NCBI GenBank assembly: GCA_028023455.1
Contig: JAQFVV010006502.1
Location: 310,001 to 374,000 of the forward strand
Direction of reading: 5' to 3'
DNA length: 64,000 nucleotides
From: Epiperipatus broadwayi
Taxonomy: Eukaryota > Onychophora > Udeonychophora > Euonychophora > Peripatidae
Shown here: positions 25,538 through 38,275 of the stretch, piece by piece
How the letters are laid out: the number at the start of each line of letters is the position of its first letter
Numbering within the stretch: position 1 is the first letter of the stretch
Program-made: the position numbers and the translations under genes
Notes under the pieces: model-generated
Told to the model about the DNA's origin: nothing
The model's database searches: none
What the model saw: only the letters and a program-made list of their open reading frames with translations

Positions 25538-28500
25538 TTGCATCAATTAGAAGAAGAATTGTGTAATGTTAAATGTGAAATTGATGCATTTTGTAAAGTT
25601 AAAAGAAAATGTAAAGAAACTAATAATTTAAATAATGGTCATACCTTTTTCTACAAAGGCATAAATCTTAGAAGCAGAAATGAAGTAGACTTCATTAAAA
25701 ATAAAATGAGGAAGAGCAATATTGTTGAGACTGATAATATATCTATCAGAGTGTAAGGTTAGTTATTTAATTCCCTGAAAAATAGCAAATGCTAGTTCAT
25801 GTTTATGTTTAACAAGTTCTTATATTATTTATGAAGTATTATAATTTAATCTTTCTTTTTTGCATTGCTTAATTCAATTAATATCAATATTAATCACTTT
25901 ATTTATTACTTCTACAATGCATTATACTACAATGCATTATACTTATTTTATTAATAAAGGTTTCAATTATATAGAAAAAATAAATTAAAAATAAGTTTTA
26001 AAAAGTTGAAAATAATAAATAAGAAAATAAAGGTTGTAATTATAAATTAAAGATAAAAATATTATATATATAAAATAGAAATATAAAAGATCAAAAATAT
26101 GAATGATATATAACGTTAAGGTTAAAAGTAAATACATTAAAAGAAATGAAATAATAAATAAATGTATAATAGAATTGTATAATATATATCTATAAAAAGT
26201 ATTAGTTGATTAATTAATTGATTGTGATATAAATATAAAAAATGTTAAAAAATTAAGAATATATTTGTGTAAATGTGTGTATATGTATATACGTATGGTA
26301 ATAAAAAAACATATATATATATATTGATTAAAAAAGACATTTATGATATAAAAATAACTATATACATCAAAGTGGAAGTTCTGTTTGTGTAAAATATGCA
26401 GATATTTATATTTATGTTTTTTATAGATCTAAAGAAGATTACTGGTGCAATTGACACCATTATTGATATAATAAGTGTGTAATTCATTGTAAATTAATAA
26501 AGAAAATGGTTAATATTGATATAAGTGCTTATATTGTGATAATGAAGTAGAGTATTTTATTTGGAGGCACAAAATGATTTTGATCAGGGAAAATAACATT
26601 TTAAAATTGTGGATAACTTTAATACTAGTCTTGCTAATGATTAAAGATAAAAGTTATGGTCGAAAGTTTGATTACAGTGACAAAAATGAGAGAATACATA
26701 GACTTGTGGAATTCACCCAAACAGAAAAACTATATATAATGAATTCTTTTTTGAAAAAAATGCTGAATAAAAATAAACATAGAAACATCCAAATGAAGCT
26801 ACTGCAGTATCTGATTATACTTTAATCAACAGATAAAATATATTTTGAGACTGCAATATGCTTAATATATTCAACACAAAATGATAATTGATTAGTGAGA
26901 TTAATATAAAAATAGAAAGAAAAAAATATAAAATAATAATAACCGTTGACATTTTTACAAATTACTTTAAAATATTAACTGATTTTGAAGCTGGTTAAGA
27001 TATGAATGAAACCAATAAAAGAGATAATGGATACATTAATAAAAAGTGTAATAGAAATAGCTTGTATAAAAAATAATTTACAAGTACATTTTCTAATAAG
27101 ATCAGACAAAAACAGAGAAATATACATATATTTTAAAATGAGTCATTAAAAAAAATGAATATCTAAATTTTTTAAAATGGTGTAAAAAAAGAATTAATAA
27201 TTTATATAAAAAATTTAATTGAGAATTGACAAGAAAACTATAGAAAAGAATAAAAGTGTCAAAAGTGTAAACAACATCTTGGTATTGTTATGAAAATTAT
27301 ATCAGCAGTAAGAAAAAAATATGAAACTATTACCAACATCATGAAATCTTTAGATAAGTTCTATAAAAAATTACATAACAATAAGAAATCAAAATATTCT
27401 CTACAATTATTATATCTTCAGAAAGAAGGTAAAAGCTCAAGAAAGTGATGGAATTACATTCAATATCTTAAAAGAAGCATTTGAAAAAATAAAAAAAATG
27501 TTTATGAAATTGTATACCAAAGGTGTAAATTGTAAAGATCTGACAGATGATTGAAAGATTGCAGTAGTAAAATTAATATTTAAGAAAAAATACAAAGAAG
27601 ATATTAGAAATTTCAGACCTATCAAGCTTTTGACACTCTGTACAAAATCTTTAATAAGATAATTACAACTTGTCTATAGCTAACTTTGGATTCAACAAAT
27701 TAGTTTTAGCTGAATGGATAATATCCAAATATTGAGAAAAGTTATAGAAAAGACACATCAAAATTTAGATCAAAAGATTGTCATATTTTGAAGAATATTT
27801 ATCAAGATGCAATAATAATAATTAGATTACATGCTCATACTAAGAAGATTAACATTGAGGAGATTGACTCCAGATCACATCAACTTTTTACAGTATTTTT
27901 ACCAAAAGTATTTTGTGAGTTAAAGTGAGAAACCAAGAAATAAAAAGTAAGTGGAGATTATTCAAGTTATATAAATTTTGCAGATGATATAATTGTTTTT
28001 TGTAAATAATACTTCAGAGCTTCAAGAAATGTTGCAAAAACTATTAGATAAAAGTAAGAAAGTAGAAATAAAGATAAATACTAAAAAGGTAAAGTAATGT
28101 TGTATAGATTTTTTTTAGAGAAGAAGAATAAAGATTAATAATCATAAATTAAATTAAGTGTTTACAAATTTCTCATTGAGATTATTAATACACTAGAAAC
28201 ACAATGGATAAAATTAATCATGAAATTAACCTTAGATTGAGTGATTTTAGTAGAAATAGTATAATATTAAAAGAATTAATATTAGATATATTGCTTTTGA
28301 TAGAAATAACTTAATAAAAATAAATATGCTTATATCATTGAAAGAAAGGGTTTTAATAGATGTGTTTTACCTGCTTTTACTTATGAATCTGATACATGAA
28401 CACTTAATGGAAAAGCAATTAAAAACACCAGACTATTAATAAAATGTAGAAAGATGTACATTAGGAGTAAAAAGAATAGATTGACAATAAAATACATGGT

Positions 28501-28680
28501 TGTGGGAGAAGAAATAGTTATCATTATTATTATTGAAAATGATCAAAATGAAATGAAGCTCTACATATTTCTAAAGGAAATGATAATAAATGAACAACTG
28601 AAATCATAAAATGAATCCCAAAAAATTGTAAAAGACCACATGTGAAATAGATGGATGAAATCAAGAAATTTGCTAATGCA
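25538..28680 (+). pseudogene. RTE-like endonuclease/reverse transcriptase, decayed
   Basis: Recognisable pieces in order: QLEEELCNVKCEIDAFCKVK (endonuclease start), GHTFFYKGINL and VDFIKNKMRKSNIVE (25538-25756). After the 703-bp insertion come FDYSDKNERIHRLVEF and KLYIMNSF (26655-26760). RT pieces are FRPIKLLT near 27613, a FADDIIVF-like catalytic region near 27975, and the C-terminal GVLRRE-equivalent region near 28640-28740. Every block is separated by stops or frameshifts. Confidence 0.75.
25839..26541. mobile_element. 703-bp A+T-rich insertion with 8-bp target duplication
   Basis: ATGAAGTA is present on both sides (25831-25838 and 26542-26549). The uninterrupted LINE copy has a single GATGAAGTAG at this position (minus strand near 8425), which proves insertion. 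The insert begins TTATAATTTAATC and ends TTATATTGTGATA, has no coding capacity and no clear TIR or tRNA-like module. An 8-bp duplication fits hAT, P or Merlin-type DNA elements, or a retroposon. Confidence 0.7.
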
Positions 28681-28929
28681 TAATGTTTAAAAAAAAACTA
28701 TGGATCAGAGAATCTAGATTAAACTTGGAGAGACTTTGATCCTGCAATAGATTGATAATCTTAAAAATAATGATGATGATGAAAAATAGATATTTTATTT
28801 TATATCAAGCAAAATGTTGACTTTATTTGATTTTATTAAGTAAGTTAATGCATATCAGATTAAAAAGAATACACATCATTATTACTAAAAATGAGATATT
28901 TTAATACAAGTATATATTTTTACATATAT

Positions 28930-29130
28930 GCTTGGAGTTTAGATCTAATTATAGAGGATTTGGACATATACTTTCAAGAGCCTGGTTCAGCAGAAAATAC
29001 GTATATTGGAGATCATTTATCTTTTCCATGTGTGTGTGGTTATGTGTTGCACTTATAATATGAGATAGAGTTGATAATTGAAGAAAGCTTGAAAGTCTGT
29101 GTTCAAATCTCCTATAATTAAAAGAGAGAT
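28930..29130 (+). repeat. SINE-like dispersed repeat
   Basis: It contains GATCATTTATCTTTTCCATG, GTGTGTGGTTATGT and GCTTGAAAGTCTGTGTTCAA. The last block looks like a pol III B box. The same order of blocks occurs at 38960-39125, and the 3' part occurs at 53559-53668. The A box is not clear, so the tRNA origin is uncertain. Confidence 0.55.
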
Positions 29131-29619
29131 AATATCATAAAATATTCAAAAATGTTTAAAGAGCTGTATAATAATAATAAAAAACAACAACAAAAGAAAA
29201 CATATATGCCATAAAATTAAACTTCCACTTTTTTTAAAGTTTATATGTCTTAAATAAAATTCTGATATATGTGATTACATATCTGAAGATTGGAAAAGCT
29301 TCAGTAAGTAATGCAATCATTAGAGGTATTTTAAAAAAAAAACAGCTCAAGAAAGAAAATAGGTGAAAATTATATATCAGGTGTTTAAATCATTAAGATA
29401 TAAATGATGAATAAAATATTAAAAATAGTAATATTGATAAAAGATAAAAAATAAAGTAATAAAAATTATATGACTCTAACTTTTATACCAGTTATATAAG
29501 ATTTTTATTAAAAAGATTATTTAAAATATTCTATAAAGAAAATATTGGTCTCAAGCAAGTTAAATTAATGAGTTAAATTTTAAAATGATTGTAAAGTAAA
29601 TCACATATAAGTGTAATGA

Positions 29620-29700
29620 GTCAAAACTCTCCATACAGTAGTGCCACCCTGTGCCAATTATGTGCTAGTATAAAAGATGGTGATCATGTGAAGTATAATG
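29620..29700. repeat. Dispersed repeat shared with 47.4 kb
   Basis: CAAAACTCTCCATACAG, GTGCCACC, GTGCTAGTATA and TGATCATGTGA recur in the same order on the opposite strand at 47392-47492. The final part also resembles the PLE-associated unit at 61.9 kb (AAGAGATGGTGGTCATGTGA), so this is probably a divergent relative of those terminal units. Confidence 0.55.
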
Positions 29701-29984
29701 AGAAGTAAATAAAAGAAATAATGATTTTGAAATGCCATTTTATATTAGATTTGTAGATTACAAAAATGTCAAGACTTAGATCAAGGATTTGTAATTTTAT
29801 GTTGGATTATTTTCAAATTACAATTTAATTGTGAAAAGTTTTTTTTTTAAATATAAACTTTATATTTTTTTCAATATCTAGCTCTTAGTAGTAACATACA
29901 AGTTATATATAACACAATATTTTATGAAATTTTATTTTTCTCTTTTTTTTCAAGTATATTTTATCTGACCAGTGATAGTACTGA

Positions 29985-30062
29985 TATGGGTATTAAACTA
30001 GTATGATTTAAAACCATGCATAATAAATTTAAATTGATGATCTTACTAATTAAGCTATTTTA
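29985..30062 (-). repeat. Decayed tRNA-like module of the second PLE copy
   Basis: On the minus strand AATAGCTTAATTAGTAAGAT occupies the A box position of the module at 14.3 kb (AATAGCTCAGTTGGTTAGAG). It is followed by a TAGTTTAATACCC remnant of the B box and by CACTGGTCAG, which is shared by both copies. Confidence 0.5.
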
Positions 30063-30319
30063 TAAAAAAAACACCAATGAACATAAATTTTATATACTTG
30101 TTTTTTAATTTCTCCATTTTTTTTAAAGAGCAAAGTCGGTAAAGATTGTCAAGCATTATGAATTGTCATTCAATATTAAAATGAGTCATTTGCCATTCCT
30201 CTCCCTAGTATTTTTATATCTTATAAATTGAACATGCATTCCATGATTCGTGCATTTTCTGCTATTTTAGACACATCCATGCTTTCTCTTCTAATCATTA
30301 CTATTTGTTTTCTAATTGT

Positions 30320-31480
30320 TCTACAAAAGAATGGTTAATTTCACTAATATATTTCCTTCCATATATACTTCATAGATGAAATTCTTGTTCTTCAGCATTT
30401 TATGTTTAGGTTTAATAGATATTAAAGATTTTTTGCAGTATCCAAAGATCCAGGAAAGCAATTCTGTCACTATGTTGATTGCTATATCTGATGTGTATGA
30501 ATAAATTGCGGTATCTATCTTTGTTAATTGTTGTTTCCTTTTGATGTCTTTAATTTTGTTCTTAATAATAGCTATTGGAAATATCATTTTTCATGACTTT
30601 GTTTTATGTTGAACTTTTATTTTTATAATGATTGGCTTCATTGCAGACTTCTTTCACTTTGTTATATAACTTATAATATAACATAACTTTTTGTTTTGTA
30701 TATTATGATTGAATGTTTATACCAAACAATTTTTTGTATGGTGGGAATTTCTGTAAACAATAGTTTTGATTGGGCCATGAAGATTTGTTACAATAACATA
30801 TAAGAATGCCAACTATTGTTTTTGTTCTAATTATATTGTAAATTTAATTAAAAATGATATGTTATTGAAATGTATCAGGATTGTTTACAATAATGCTTCA
30901 TAAAGCAGCCATACAATGAATACTTTACATATGTGACAAAGCCAGATTTATAGTGCTGATAAAATAATATTTATAGTGGTAGTTCCATGTTTTTCCTTGT
31001 TATTCAGGAGTGACACTTTTTAATTGTAGTCATTATTTGATTTTATTCAAAAATATTTGTGATAAATGGAAATTTATATTGCAATAGAGAATTTTAAGGG
31101 GTCCATTTTACTATTGATAGCAAGAATTTCATTTTATACTATTTTTATTTAACACCTCTTTGCAATTGATCATGCTTTATTGCATGCATTTGTGAATAAA
31201 ATTTTAACATCAGCTTACCAAAGATGTCAAATTGTTTTTCTATTTTACATTCTTAACTAACTCCATAAAACAATGAAAATTTATGGCAAATATTGTATCT
31301 TATATGTCATAGAACAATTATATGAACAAATTTTAATATCATGAATTTCTAGTACCAGTTATAAATGTTAATGGAACATGGAATTTATAAATTAAATAGA
31401 TAAGGATATAGTAATTTGATAAATGTGTTACTTAGTCCAGTGCATGATAGTGTTTGATGGAAGTGACATAGTAAAATACC
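30320..31480 (-). pseudogene. PLE RT/GIY-YIG remnant
   Basis: The nuclease start survives as NFIYEVYMEGNILVKL in a frame at 30587-30321, corresponding to YKISCECERKYIGEI of the other copy. Upstream, RT regions are identifiable only at the DNA level: the palindromic order of AAGAATGCCA, GTAAATTTAATT and a GACACTTTT block parallels 15030-15260. No catalytic box is intact. Confidence 0.5.
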
Positions 31481-34400
31481 TGTGATGTTTTTGGATTATA
31501 TTTGTAGCTTTGTTTTAAAGAGCATTTTGCACATTTAACAAGAAAATATTATAAATTTATAGAGCTATTTATTTGACTGTAAATATCACTAGCATGTTCA
31601 GCCAGTTAAACGCTCCATAAATTTATAATCTTTTTTTTTTGTTAAACATGCAAAATGCAGCTTAAATATAGAATTATATTTAAATAAAAAAAAGAAACAT
31701 TGAATTCAAGAACTTTTAATGTAGACACATTATAAATATATTATTCATTGTTATTTTATATATTTTAAAATGTTTGTTAAATGATGCTATTTTATAGTAA
31801 TAAATGAATAATTTTAAATATTTAAGGTTTAAATAATATTTTAGTTTTATTTTAATAATTATAAAAGCTTCATATAGGTTTATTTATGATGGACACAAAA
31901 GAATAAATTATTTACTATTCAAATAAATGATTTATCAGAGGTTGAGATATATAAACAATTTTTCTATAATGTCATAAATTCATATATAAAAAAGTGAATG
32001 TAGGGTGAGATGAAATTAAAAGCTGAGATCATTTGTCAGTATGGATGATCGGAATTTAAATGATTTTTGAACTTTATTTTTTACATGCTAAATGTTTAAG
32101 TATTACATATTCGCAATAACTTTATAGAATTTTGTTATAAAATAATTTCAGAAACTTAAATAATTCAAATATAGGGATTTATCTTTTGCTCATTTATGGG
32201 GACGTTGAGGTTGATATCTGATATATTTTTATATATAATCAATATTAGGAACAGGTGAAAAGATGTTAAATTATCAAAAGTTTGAAGTAAGGGTTTTATC
32301 AATAATCATGTGTATATTGTTCTGAATTAAGTATATAAATATATATGTGCTATTTTCTGCTCTTATATTGAAATAATATGTGTGCCCACAGGTGTGTATT
32401 TTTGCTCTTTTATTGAAATAACTATACACATGCTCATTATTTATTTACATTTTCAGATTTCATACATTATAGTGAAAATCCTGATATACAATGATTAATT
32501 GATTATATATTAGTGTGTAATGATATATTGCTCTTTTTAGATCATATATATTTAAGCATGCACTTAAGGTACAGACAGATATATTAAGAGATATGCATTA
32601 TTATTATGACTTTGGGATGTAAAAAATAATTCACATCTGTCTCATATTTTAAACATTGTGATTATATACATATATTATGTTAGTCTCTTTATAGAGAACT
32701 AAGTTTTTCATATAGAGTAACAATTTGTAAATTACTTTTGATATTAGATTTAATATTATGGTATGTGACATATATAATATGATAAGATGCTTTATATGCA
32801 TTATCCACAACTTCATGCATTCTAGGTCATTGATTTTAAATTCTAAAGGATCTTATTTTTATTTAGATATATATGAACTAAGAGATATAATGACATATTT
32901 AAGTAATTGTGTTATGGAATTTAAATAATAATAAGCAATACTTTCAATATATAAAAAATAGAATTTCACATAATAATAAAATTCATACACAGTTAAATGT
33001 GAAGCCTTTATAAAAAATAAATAAAAAGTTTAAGAGAAATATACTTGAATAATCAAATAAGAATTTGAGACATTTGATTTTATAATTTATTAGGGTGTAT
33101 TATGAACACGCCTCGTAATTATTTTATTTTAACTTTGGAGCTACCAATATTAGGAATTAGATGACGTTTTTTTTTTAAATGTAGAGTTATTGAATATATA
33201 TATATATATATATTGTTTTATTTATGTATGCACATTGATGGATTTTTTCCATTACTATATATATATATATATATATATGTTAGAATATAATATTTTTAAT
33301 CGATATTTTAATGAGAATATTTAGTATATGGAATTATCTATTTATAATTATTTAATTAGAAAGGAGAACAGTAATGAACGATAACAACTCTAGGCTAAGG
33401 ATGAGTGCAGTAGTGCCTGACAGCTTTATTTTTTACCCTTAGTTCTGAGACAGTACTTTTAATGGGTATTGTTCTAAGTAAAGAGCTTTTTAATTAAGTA
33501 ATTATTAAGGGATAACTCTACACACTAAATATTTTCATATATATATATATATACACACATACAGATTTCAGTAAATTTATAATTTTTAATATGCTGTTAG
33601 ATATTATAAATATACATTAGTAATTCATACATTTAATATTAATATTGTATATTTTATGAATTAAATTTTTATTATGTATAAAATTATATTTGATATTATA
33701 AATAAAGATTAAATAAGAGATTTTGGGGGTAAAAGGTGCAACATAGTTTTTTAATTCAATTCTTGATTAGGAATTGCACCAATATTTTTGATAAATAGGG
33801 TAATAAAAGTGGCTCAATAGCTATTTTTAAAGTTTTTGTAAAATATTTGTAAATCAATTACTGAAACACCTTACTATTCAAAAGGTGGCTGAAGAATTCC
33901 AATAAAAACTTCACATTTATTGTAGTCTTAACAAGCAAAATACATATATAAATAAACCTGAAAACTAGGTTTATATATAACCAAATACATGTTATTTTTT
34001 ATTAAAGAAATGCTTCTTTTATTGAATACTTGAGAAAATATGGAAATAGCATTATAATATATCTTATTCTAATATTATTTTACTTGTCGAATATAGGCCA
34101 CATACGTTTTTAAAAACGTTGTGAATTATTACTTTAAAAAGCTTTAAATTCTGCAATTATTGTTCAATAACTTTGACTGAAAGTTTTTGTAAATTTTTTT
34201 TATCGTTTTTTAATATTATCTGTCAATCATTTAATATTTTCAATCATACAATTCAAGAAGTCAAATCTTTTCCCTTCAAATACGACATAAAACTACTTAT
34301 CTTACTTTTGGCACTAAATATTTTTTAATCAATTTGCCAACTCCCAATTCATCTTCCTACTTTTGAGGACTGATAGGATATTACCTGATGTTTTAAAAGT

Positions 34401-34940
34401 TTTTCCACTATTAATACAAGATTTGAAAAATAGTTATCGTATTAGGTCAAACGTGTATTTATCAAAAAGCTAAACAATACCATTTTTCATAGACTTTTTA
34501 ATATATATATATATATTCAGAATGATGAAAATTGAAGGAAGAGCAAAATCGTTTTAAAAGCACTTTTTTTAACTTTCATGTTTAGTTTATCTATTAAATA
34601 TATCTTGTCAAATCCTGTCATAAAAATATCCTGAATATTTTTATACTAAAAATAAGCCATTAGTTGCAATGAAAATAATATATCTACAAATCATATTAAT
34701 TTTAAATATTGTATATTATAAAACATGCATTTTGAAGTATTGCATTCTTTTATTAATTATAAACATACCATCAACATGATTTATAAACACGGAATTAGAT
34801 TTCACATTCTAGCTAAGTTAAACATTTTCCAGTTTTTATAGTGCGTTCATCTCAAAACTATTCATCTTTTAATAATTGTCTTTTTGATTATTGAAATGAA
34901 AAAGGGCATATAGCTGTATTGCTTAAGATTTTACAAGAAG
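31481..34940. other. A+T-rich stretch, nothing recognised
   Basis: It holds AT microsatellites (about 33198-33212, 33257-33279, 33540-33552 and 34500-34515) and long A+T-rich runs. No gene, RNA gene or element was identified. Confidence 0.5.
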
Positions 34941-34944
34941 TTTG

Positions 34945-35033
34945 CATGCCAGACCTGAAAGTGGTAAAATCAAACCTGCGACCTTCCAATATCAATTCAG
35001 ACACTCTACCTATTGTATTAAATGATGCAGGGC
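34945..35033 (-). repeat. tRNA-derived SINE-like unit
   Basis: On the minus strand AATAGGTAGAGTGTCTGAAT resembles the D-arm to anticodon region of a tRNA, and GGTCGCAGGTTTGATTTTAC resembles the T arm with its B box. A similar unit in the same orientation lies 65 bp downstream. Confidence 0.5.
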
Positions 35034-35097
35034 AAAAAATGCTAATAGATTTATTGCTAAGGAGTCATTAAAAGTTCAACCACCAGAACTTCAATTG

Positions 35098-35170
35098 CCA
35101 GCATTGATCCTGGGACATCCTGATTCCAAACTGGACACTTTACCAACTATGCTAAACCATGCTGGCATCA
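35098..35170 (-). repeat. tRNA-derived SINE-like unit
   Basis: On the minus strand TTTAGCATAGTTGGTAAAGT (A box), GTCCAGTTTGGAATC and CCCAGGATCAATGCTGGC (T arm and B box) follow tRNA order and spacing. GCCAGCAT and ATGCTGGC at the ends could form a stem. It is too altered to be a functional tRNA gene. Confidence 0.6.
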
Positions 35171-35744
35171 AAGTATAAAGTAATGCTAATGCTTTTCCAC
35201 AATGCAGATGACATTTCTCTGGAATATTTGGTTATTTATTTAACTCACACATGAGATATTGTTATATTAACTGAAAACATCTTTCTTGTTTTTTAAACAA
35301 AATTTGACATCAATATTTTATTACAAGTAAAAGCACATTTAGTGAAGCATTTCCTACTAGTAGGTTGAATATTTATGAGCTAAAAGAATTAAATGGGAAT
35401 TTATATAATGAAATGTTAAAAATATACTTACATCTTTCAATTCATTCATATTTTATATTGTTGAATCTTAGGGACACATATAGCAATAGTAAATCATATA
35501 AAACTCTAATAACATCATCAATTTTATTAGTTTTCATCTAATTTTCTTCAAGTTTATTTAGTTACAACCATTTACAATTATTGTAGCTTTTTTTTAATAT
35601 TGTTCACACATTAGCAATTCTTAATAGCTATTCTAATTTTGTATCAGCAATAATTTCTTATGAAAGACTTTGAATAATACATAAAATTATTTAAATAATT
35701 TAATTATTACTTTTTAAAAGCTATATTTTATTTTTTTTTCTGCT
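35171..35744. other. A+T-rich stretch, nothing recognised
   Basis: No feature found between the tRNA-like units and the truncated LINE. Confidence 0.5.
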
Positions 35745-36575
35745 TATTCTCTCCAAAACTTTTTATAGCCTTTGTGCTGCAAGAAGTATTTTGTGGATTA
35801 AAATGGGAAGCTAAAGAAATAAAAGAAAATGGAGATTATTTAAGTCATTTAGATTTTGCAGATGATGTAGTTGTTTTTGCAAATAATGCTTTAGAGATGC
35901 ATGAAATGTTGCAGGAGTTATCAGATGAAAGTAGGACTAAAGATAAATATTAAAAGGACTAAAGTAATGTTCAAGGAATTTTCTCAAAATATGATAATAA
36001 AGATTGATTATGATGAGTCAAAAAAAGTTAACAGCTACAAATATCTTGATCAGATTATTAATACAGGTGGAAACATAATGTATGAAATTAATCATAGAAT
36101 TAAACTTGGTTGGAGTACTTTTGGTAGAAATAACTTGACACTAAAAGGAAATATGCCTATATATTTGAAAAGAAAGTTTTTTTAATAAATGTGTTTAACC
36201 TGATCTTACTTACAGATCTGAAACTTGGACACTTAATGAAAAAGCAATACAGAGACTTCAGACCATTCAAAGAAGTATGGAGAAATGCATGTTAGGAGTA
36301 ATGGGTGAGAGAACAAACAGGTGTTATTGACCTCATTGAAAAAATTAAAAGTCTGAAGTGGAGTTGGACTGGACATATTTCTAGAAGAGATGACAATAGA
36401 TGGACAATTGAAATATTAAATTGGATTCCAAGAGATTGTAAAAGACCCAGAAAGACACCACATGTGAGTTGGATGGATGAAATATAAAAGTGTGCAAGCT
36501 AAAGATCGGAGATGGTTTTAACTTGGAGAGACCTTCATCCTGCAGAGGGCTGATAATTATTGACAATGATGATGA
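35745..36575 (+). mobile_element. RTE-like LINE, 5'-truncated copy
   Basis: This is the last 830 bp of the LINE family in plus orientation, starting within the RT palm (CTCCAAAACTTTTTATAG matches the minus-strand copy near 4180-4165) and ending with the GAT-repeat tail (GACAATGATGATGATTC). 5' truncation is typical of target-primed reverse transcription. Confidence 0.85.
35760..36560 (+). pseudogene. RTE-like RT palm to C-terminus fragment
   Basis: Blocks read LQEVFCGLKWEAKEIKENGD, then SHLDFADDVVVFANNA with the intact FADD catalytic box. A frameshift near 35935 enters the open stretch 35901-36185 (GLKINIKRTKVMF, VNSYKYLDQIIN, GWSTFGRNNLTLKGNMP). After further shifts come SETWTLNEKAIQRLQTIQ and the final open part 36305-36487 (LKWSWTGHISRRDDNRWTI, CKRPRKTPHVSWMDEI). 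It is intermediate in decay between the other two large copies. Confidence 0.85.
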
Positions 36576-37718
36576 TTCTCTTGTTCTCTCTCTTTTTTCC
36601 AAATTATGGTTTCATATAAAATAAATTCTGAAGTTTGTTTTATATATTCCTTTAATTAATGTTATCCTCTCTAATTTGTGAACTTCTATATAAATGAACT
36701 ATTAATTAGTTTAGTTATTAATATTTATTTTAATATATTTGAATACGTAATAAATAAAAAAGCAAACAAAAGTACAGAATTAGAACAAATTACATGATTA
36801 TCCATATTATTGTTATTTATACATTGATATTAATATTTAAAGATAATAACCCATATCATGTACCACCTTATTTGATGATTTCAAGAAAGGATGCATGGTT
36901 ATATTATTTAATAATTATAAATGGGTGCATGATTATAAAAGATGCATAGTTATGTTAGTTGATGCTTGAGTTATTTTCTGATTGTAAAATACTGCTCGTT
37001 ATTTGGAAATGAAGAAGATACGTGGTTATGTTAAGCATATATAAATGCCACATTGTGAATTTTTCCTTAAATATTTATTTTTGCCATGAATTAACTTTTT
37101 TTAAAAGTCACATATGTATATACATTAATTTATTTGCTTAATTATTTAGTTAGTGGTAGAACTAAAAGCGTTTTCTCATTTGAGTACAATTATTTTAATA
37201 TCTATACTTTCACAATTCGTTCAGTTATGACTTAAGAAAATAATTAGGCTAATTAGATTACTAGAGAAATAATTTTAACTTTGTAGGTTAAGAAAGTGCA
37301 ATTAAGATGTTAAATTAAATAGCAAAGAATCTATCATTGTCACTTTTCGATTAAAATTACAAGCTTCTAACTGCTTGTCACCTACTTGTGTATCTGCTAA
37401 ATTAATTTTCTCACTTGAGAATGAATGCCTTTTCCACACATTTAATTTTAATAATTCAATTTAAAAAAATGAAAGAATATTAATAAAATAAGTTTAAATT
37501 TGAATAATTTTTATAAGCAAATTTATTACAGGTAATAACCATATATATATATATAATAAACAGTTTGCCCTTCAAATTATTATTACTTATAGTTGCTTTT
37601 AATTTAATTGAATGTTAACTAAAGTTCTTATCAGAAGCAATAATTTTTCTTTAATAGTTATATTCAATATAAACATTTTTCTGTGTTTAAAAGAAAATAT
37701 TATTTATAATATTCTGCA
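36576..37718. other. A+T-rich stretch, nothing recognised
   Basis: No gene or element was identified. GATGCATGGTTATATTA, GGTGCATGATTATAAAA and GATGCATAGTTATGTTA (36888-36965) form a loose three-fold direct repeat. Confidence 0.45.
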
Positions 37719-38275
37719 TTGCTAAGCATGCTTTCAATTATTTATAGTCATATTCATAATGTAAATAATCTACTGAATGTGGTCTTATTTATCCTTAAGG
37801 GTTTGAGGTGGTATTTAAATAAGGTATATATGGAATATCATAATTTAAATAGACCATTTTTAATAGGGAGATGCAAGATTCTTTTATTAAACACCAATAG
37901 GCTTATTAAAAATACTAAAGATAAAAGAAATATTGAAGCAACCCCCCATGTAGTATATAGAATTGGGTGCCCCCAAATGGGGTGATGTGCTATTTATTAT
38001 GGTGAAACTGATGCACAATTGGCAATAGCTTAGCACAACACAAATACATCTGTACACAAGCAATAACCAAAAAAGAAGGTAGATCCATTTTTGCTGACTA
38101 TCAGCAAGATCTCAATCACAGATTTGAACCCTCCAAGGCTGATATATTATGCACAGAAAGGAATGTCATCAAGAGAAAAATCAAGGAAGCTTGTTTTATC
38201 ACCAGTGATATCAACTCACTAAATAGAAAAGACACTTGTTATACCATTTCCAGAAAATGGATAATATAGGAGATA
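37719..38275 (+). pseudogene. PLE fragment: RT end and GIY-YIG endonuclease
   Basis: Plus-strand translation gives LLLNTNRLIKNTKDKRNI, matching the RT/nuclease linker of the PLE at 60.97 kb (PPNTNRLINNSKFKIESN). Next come PHVVYRIGCPQMG, a stop, then CAIYYGETDAQLAIA, which is the GIY-YIG core (Y-x-I, then YYGET). After frame changes SIFADYQQDLNHRFEPSKAD and KRKIKEACFITSDINSLNRK cover the C-terminal half with its conserved Glu. RT palm motifs are missing. This part completes what is absent from the 60-kb copy and may belong to the same family. Confidence 0.75.

Larger units (their letters stand above)
25055..28785 (+). mobile_element. RTE-like LINE, full length but heavily decayed
   Basis: This is the same family as the element at 3.3-9.2 kb, in plus orientation. 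The leader (25055-25500) aligns in order with the minus-strand leader there (AACTGAA, CATTGC, then AACATGAGGAAAGATCATGG against AGATCAAGAAACACCATGG). Endonuclease, RT and the GAT tail follow, with the end near 28785 after CCTGCAATAGATTGATAATC. A 703-bp insertion (25839-26541) interrupts the endonuclease. Dozens of stops and indels mark it as much older than the 3.3-9.2 kb copy. Confidence 0.8.
29965..31480 (-). mobile_element. Penelope-like element, second copy with tRNA-like 3' module
   Basis: It follows the 14.27-15.62 kb element block by block on the same strand. Landmarks are the 3' tRNA-like part, the GIY-YIG C-terminus region (30060-30300), the core near 30320-30390 and the RT palm and thumb near 30740-31100. 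It is more decayed than that copy and I could follow it only by comparison. Confidence 0.6.
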
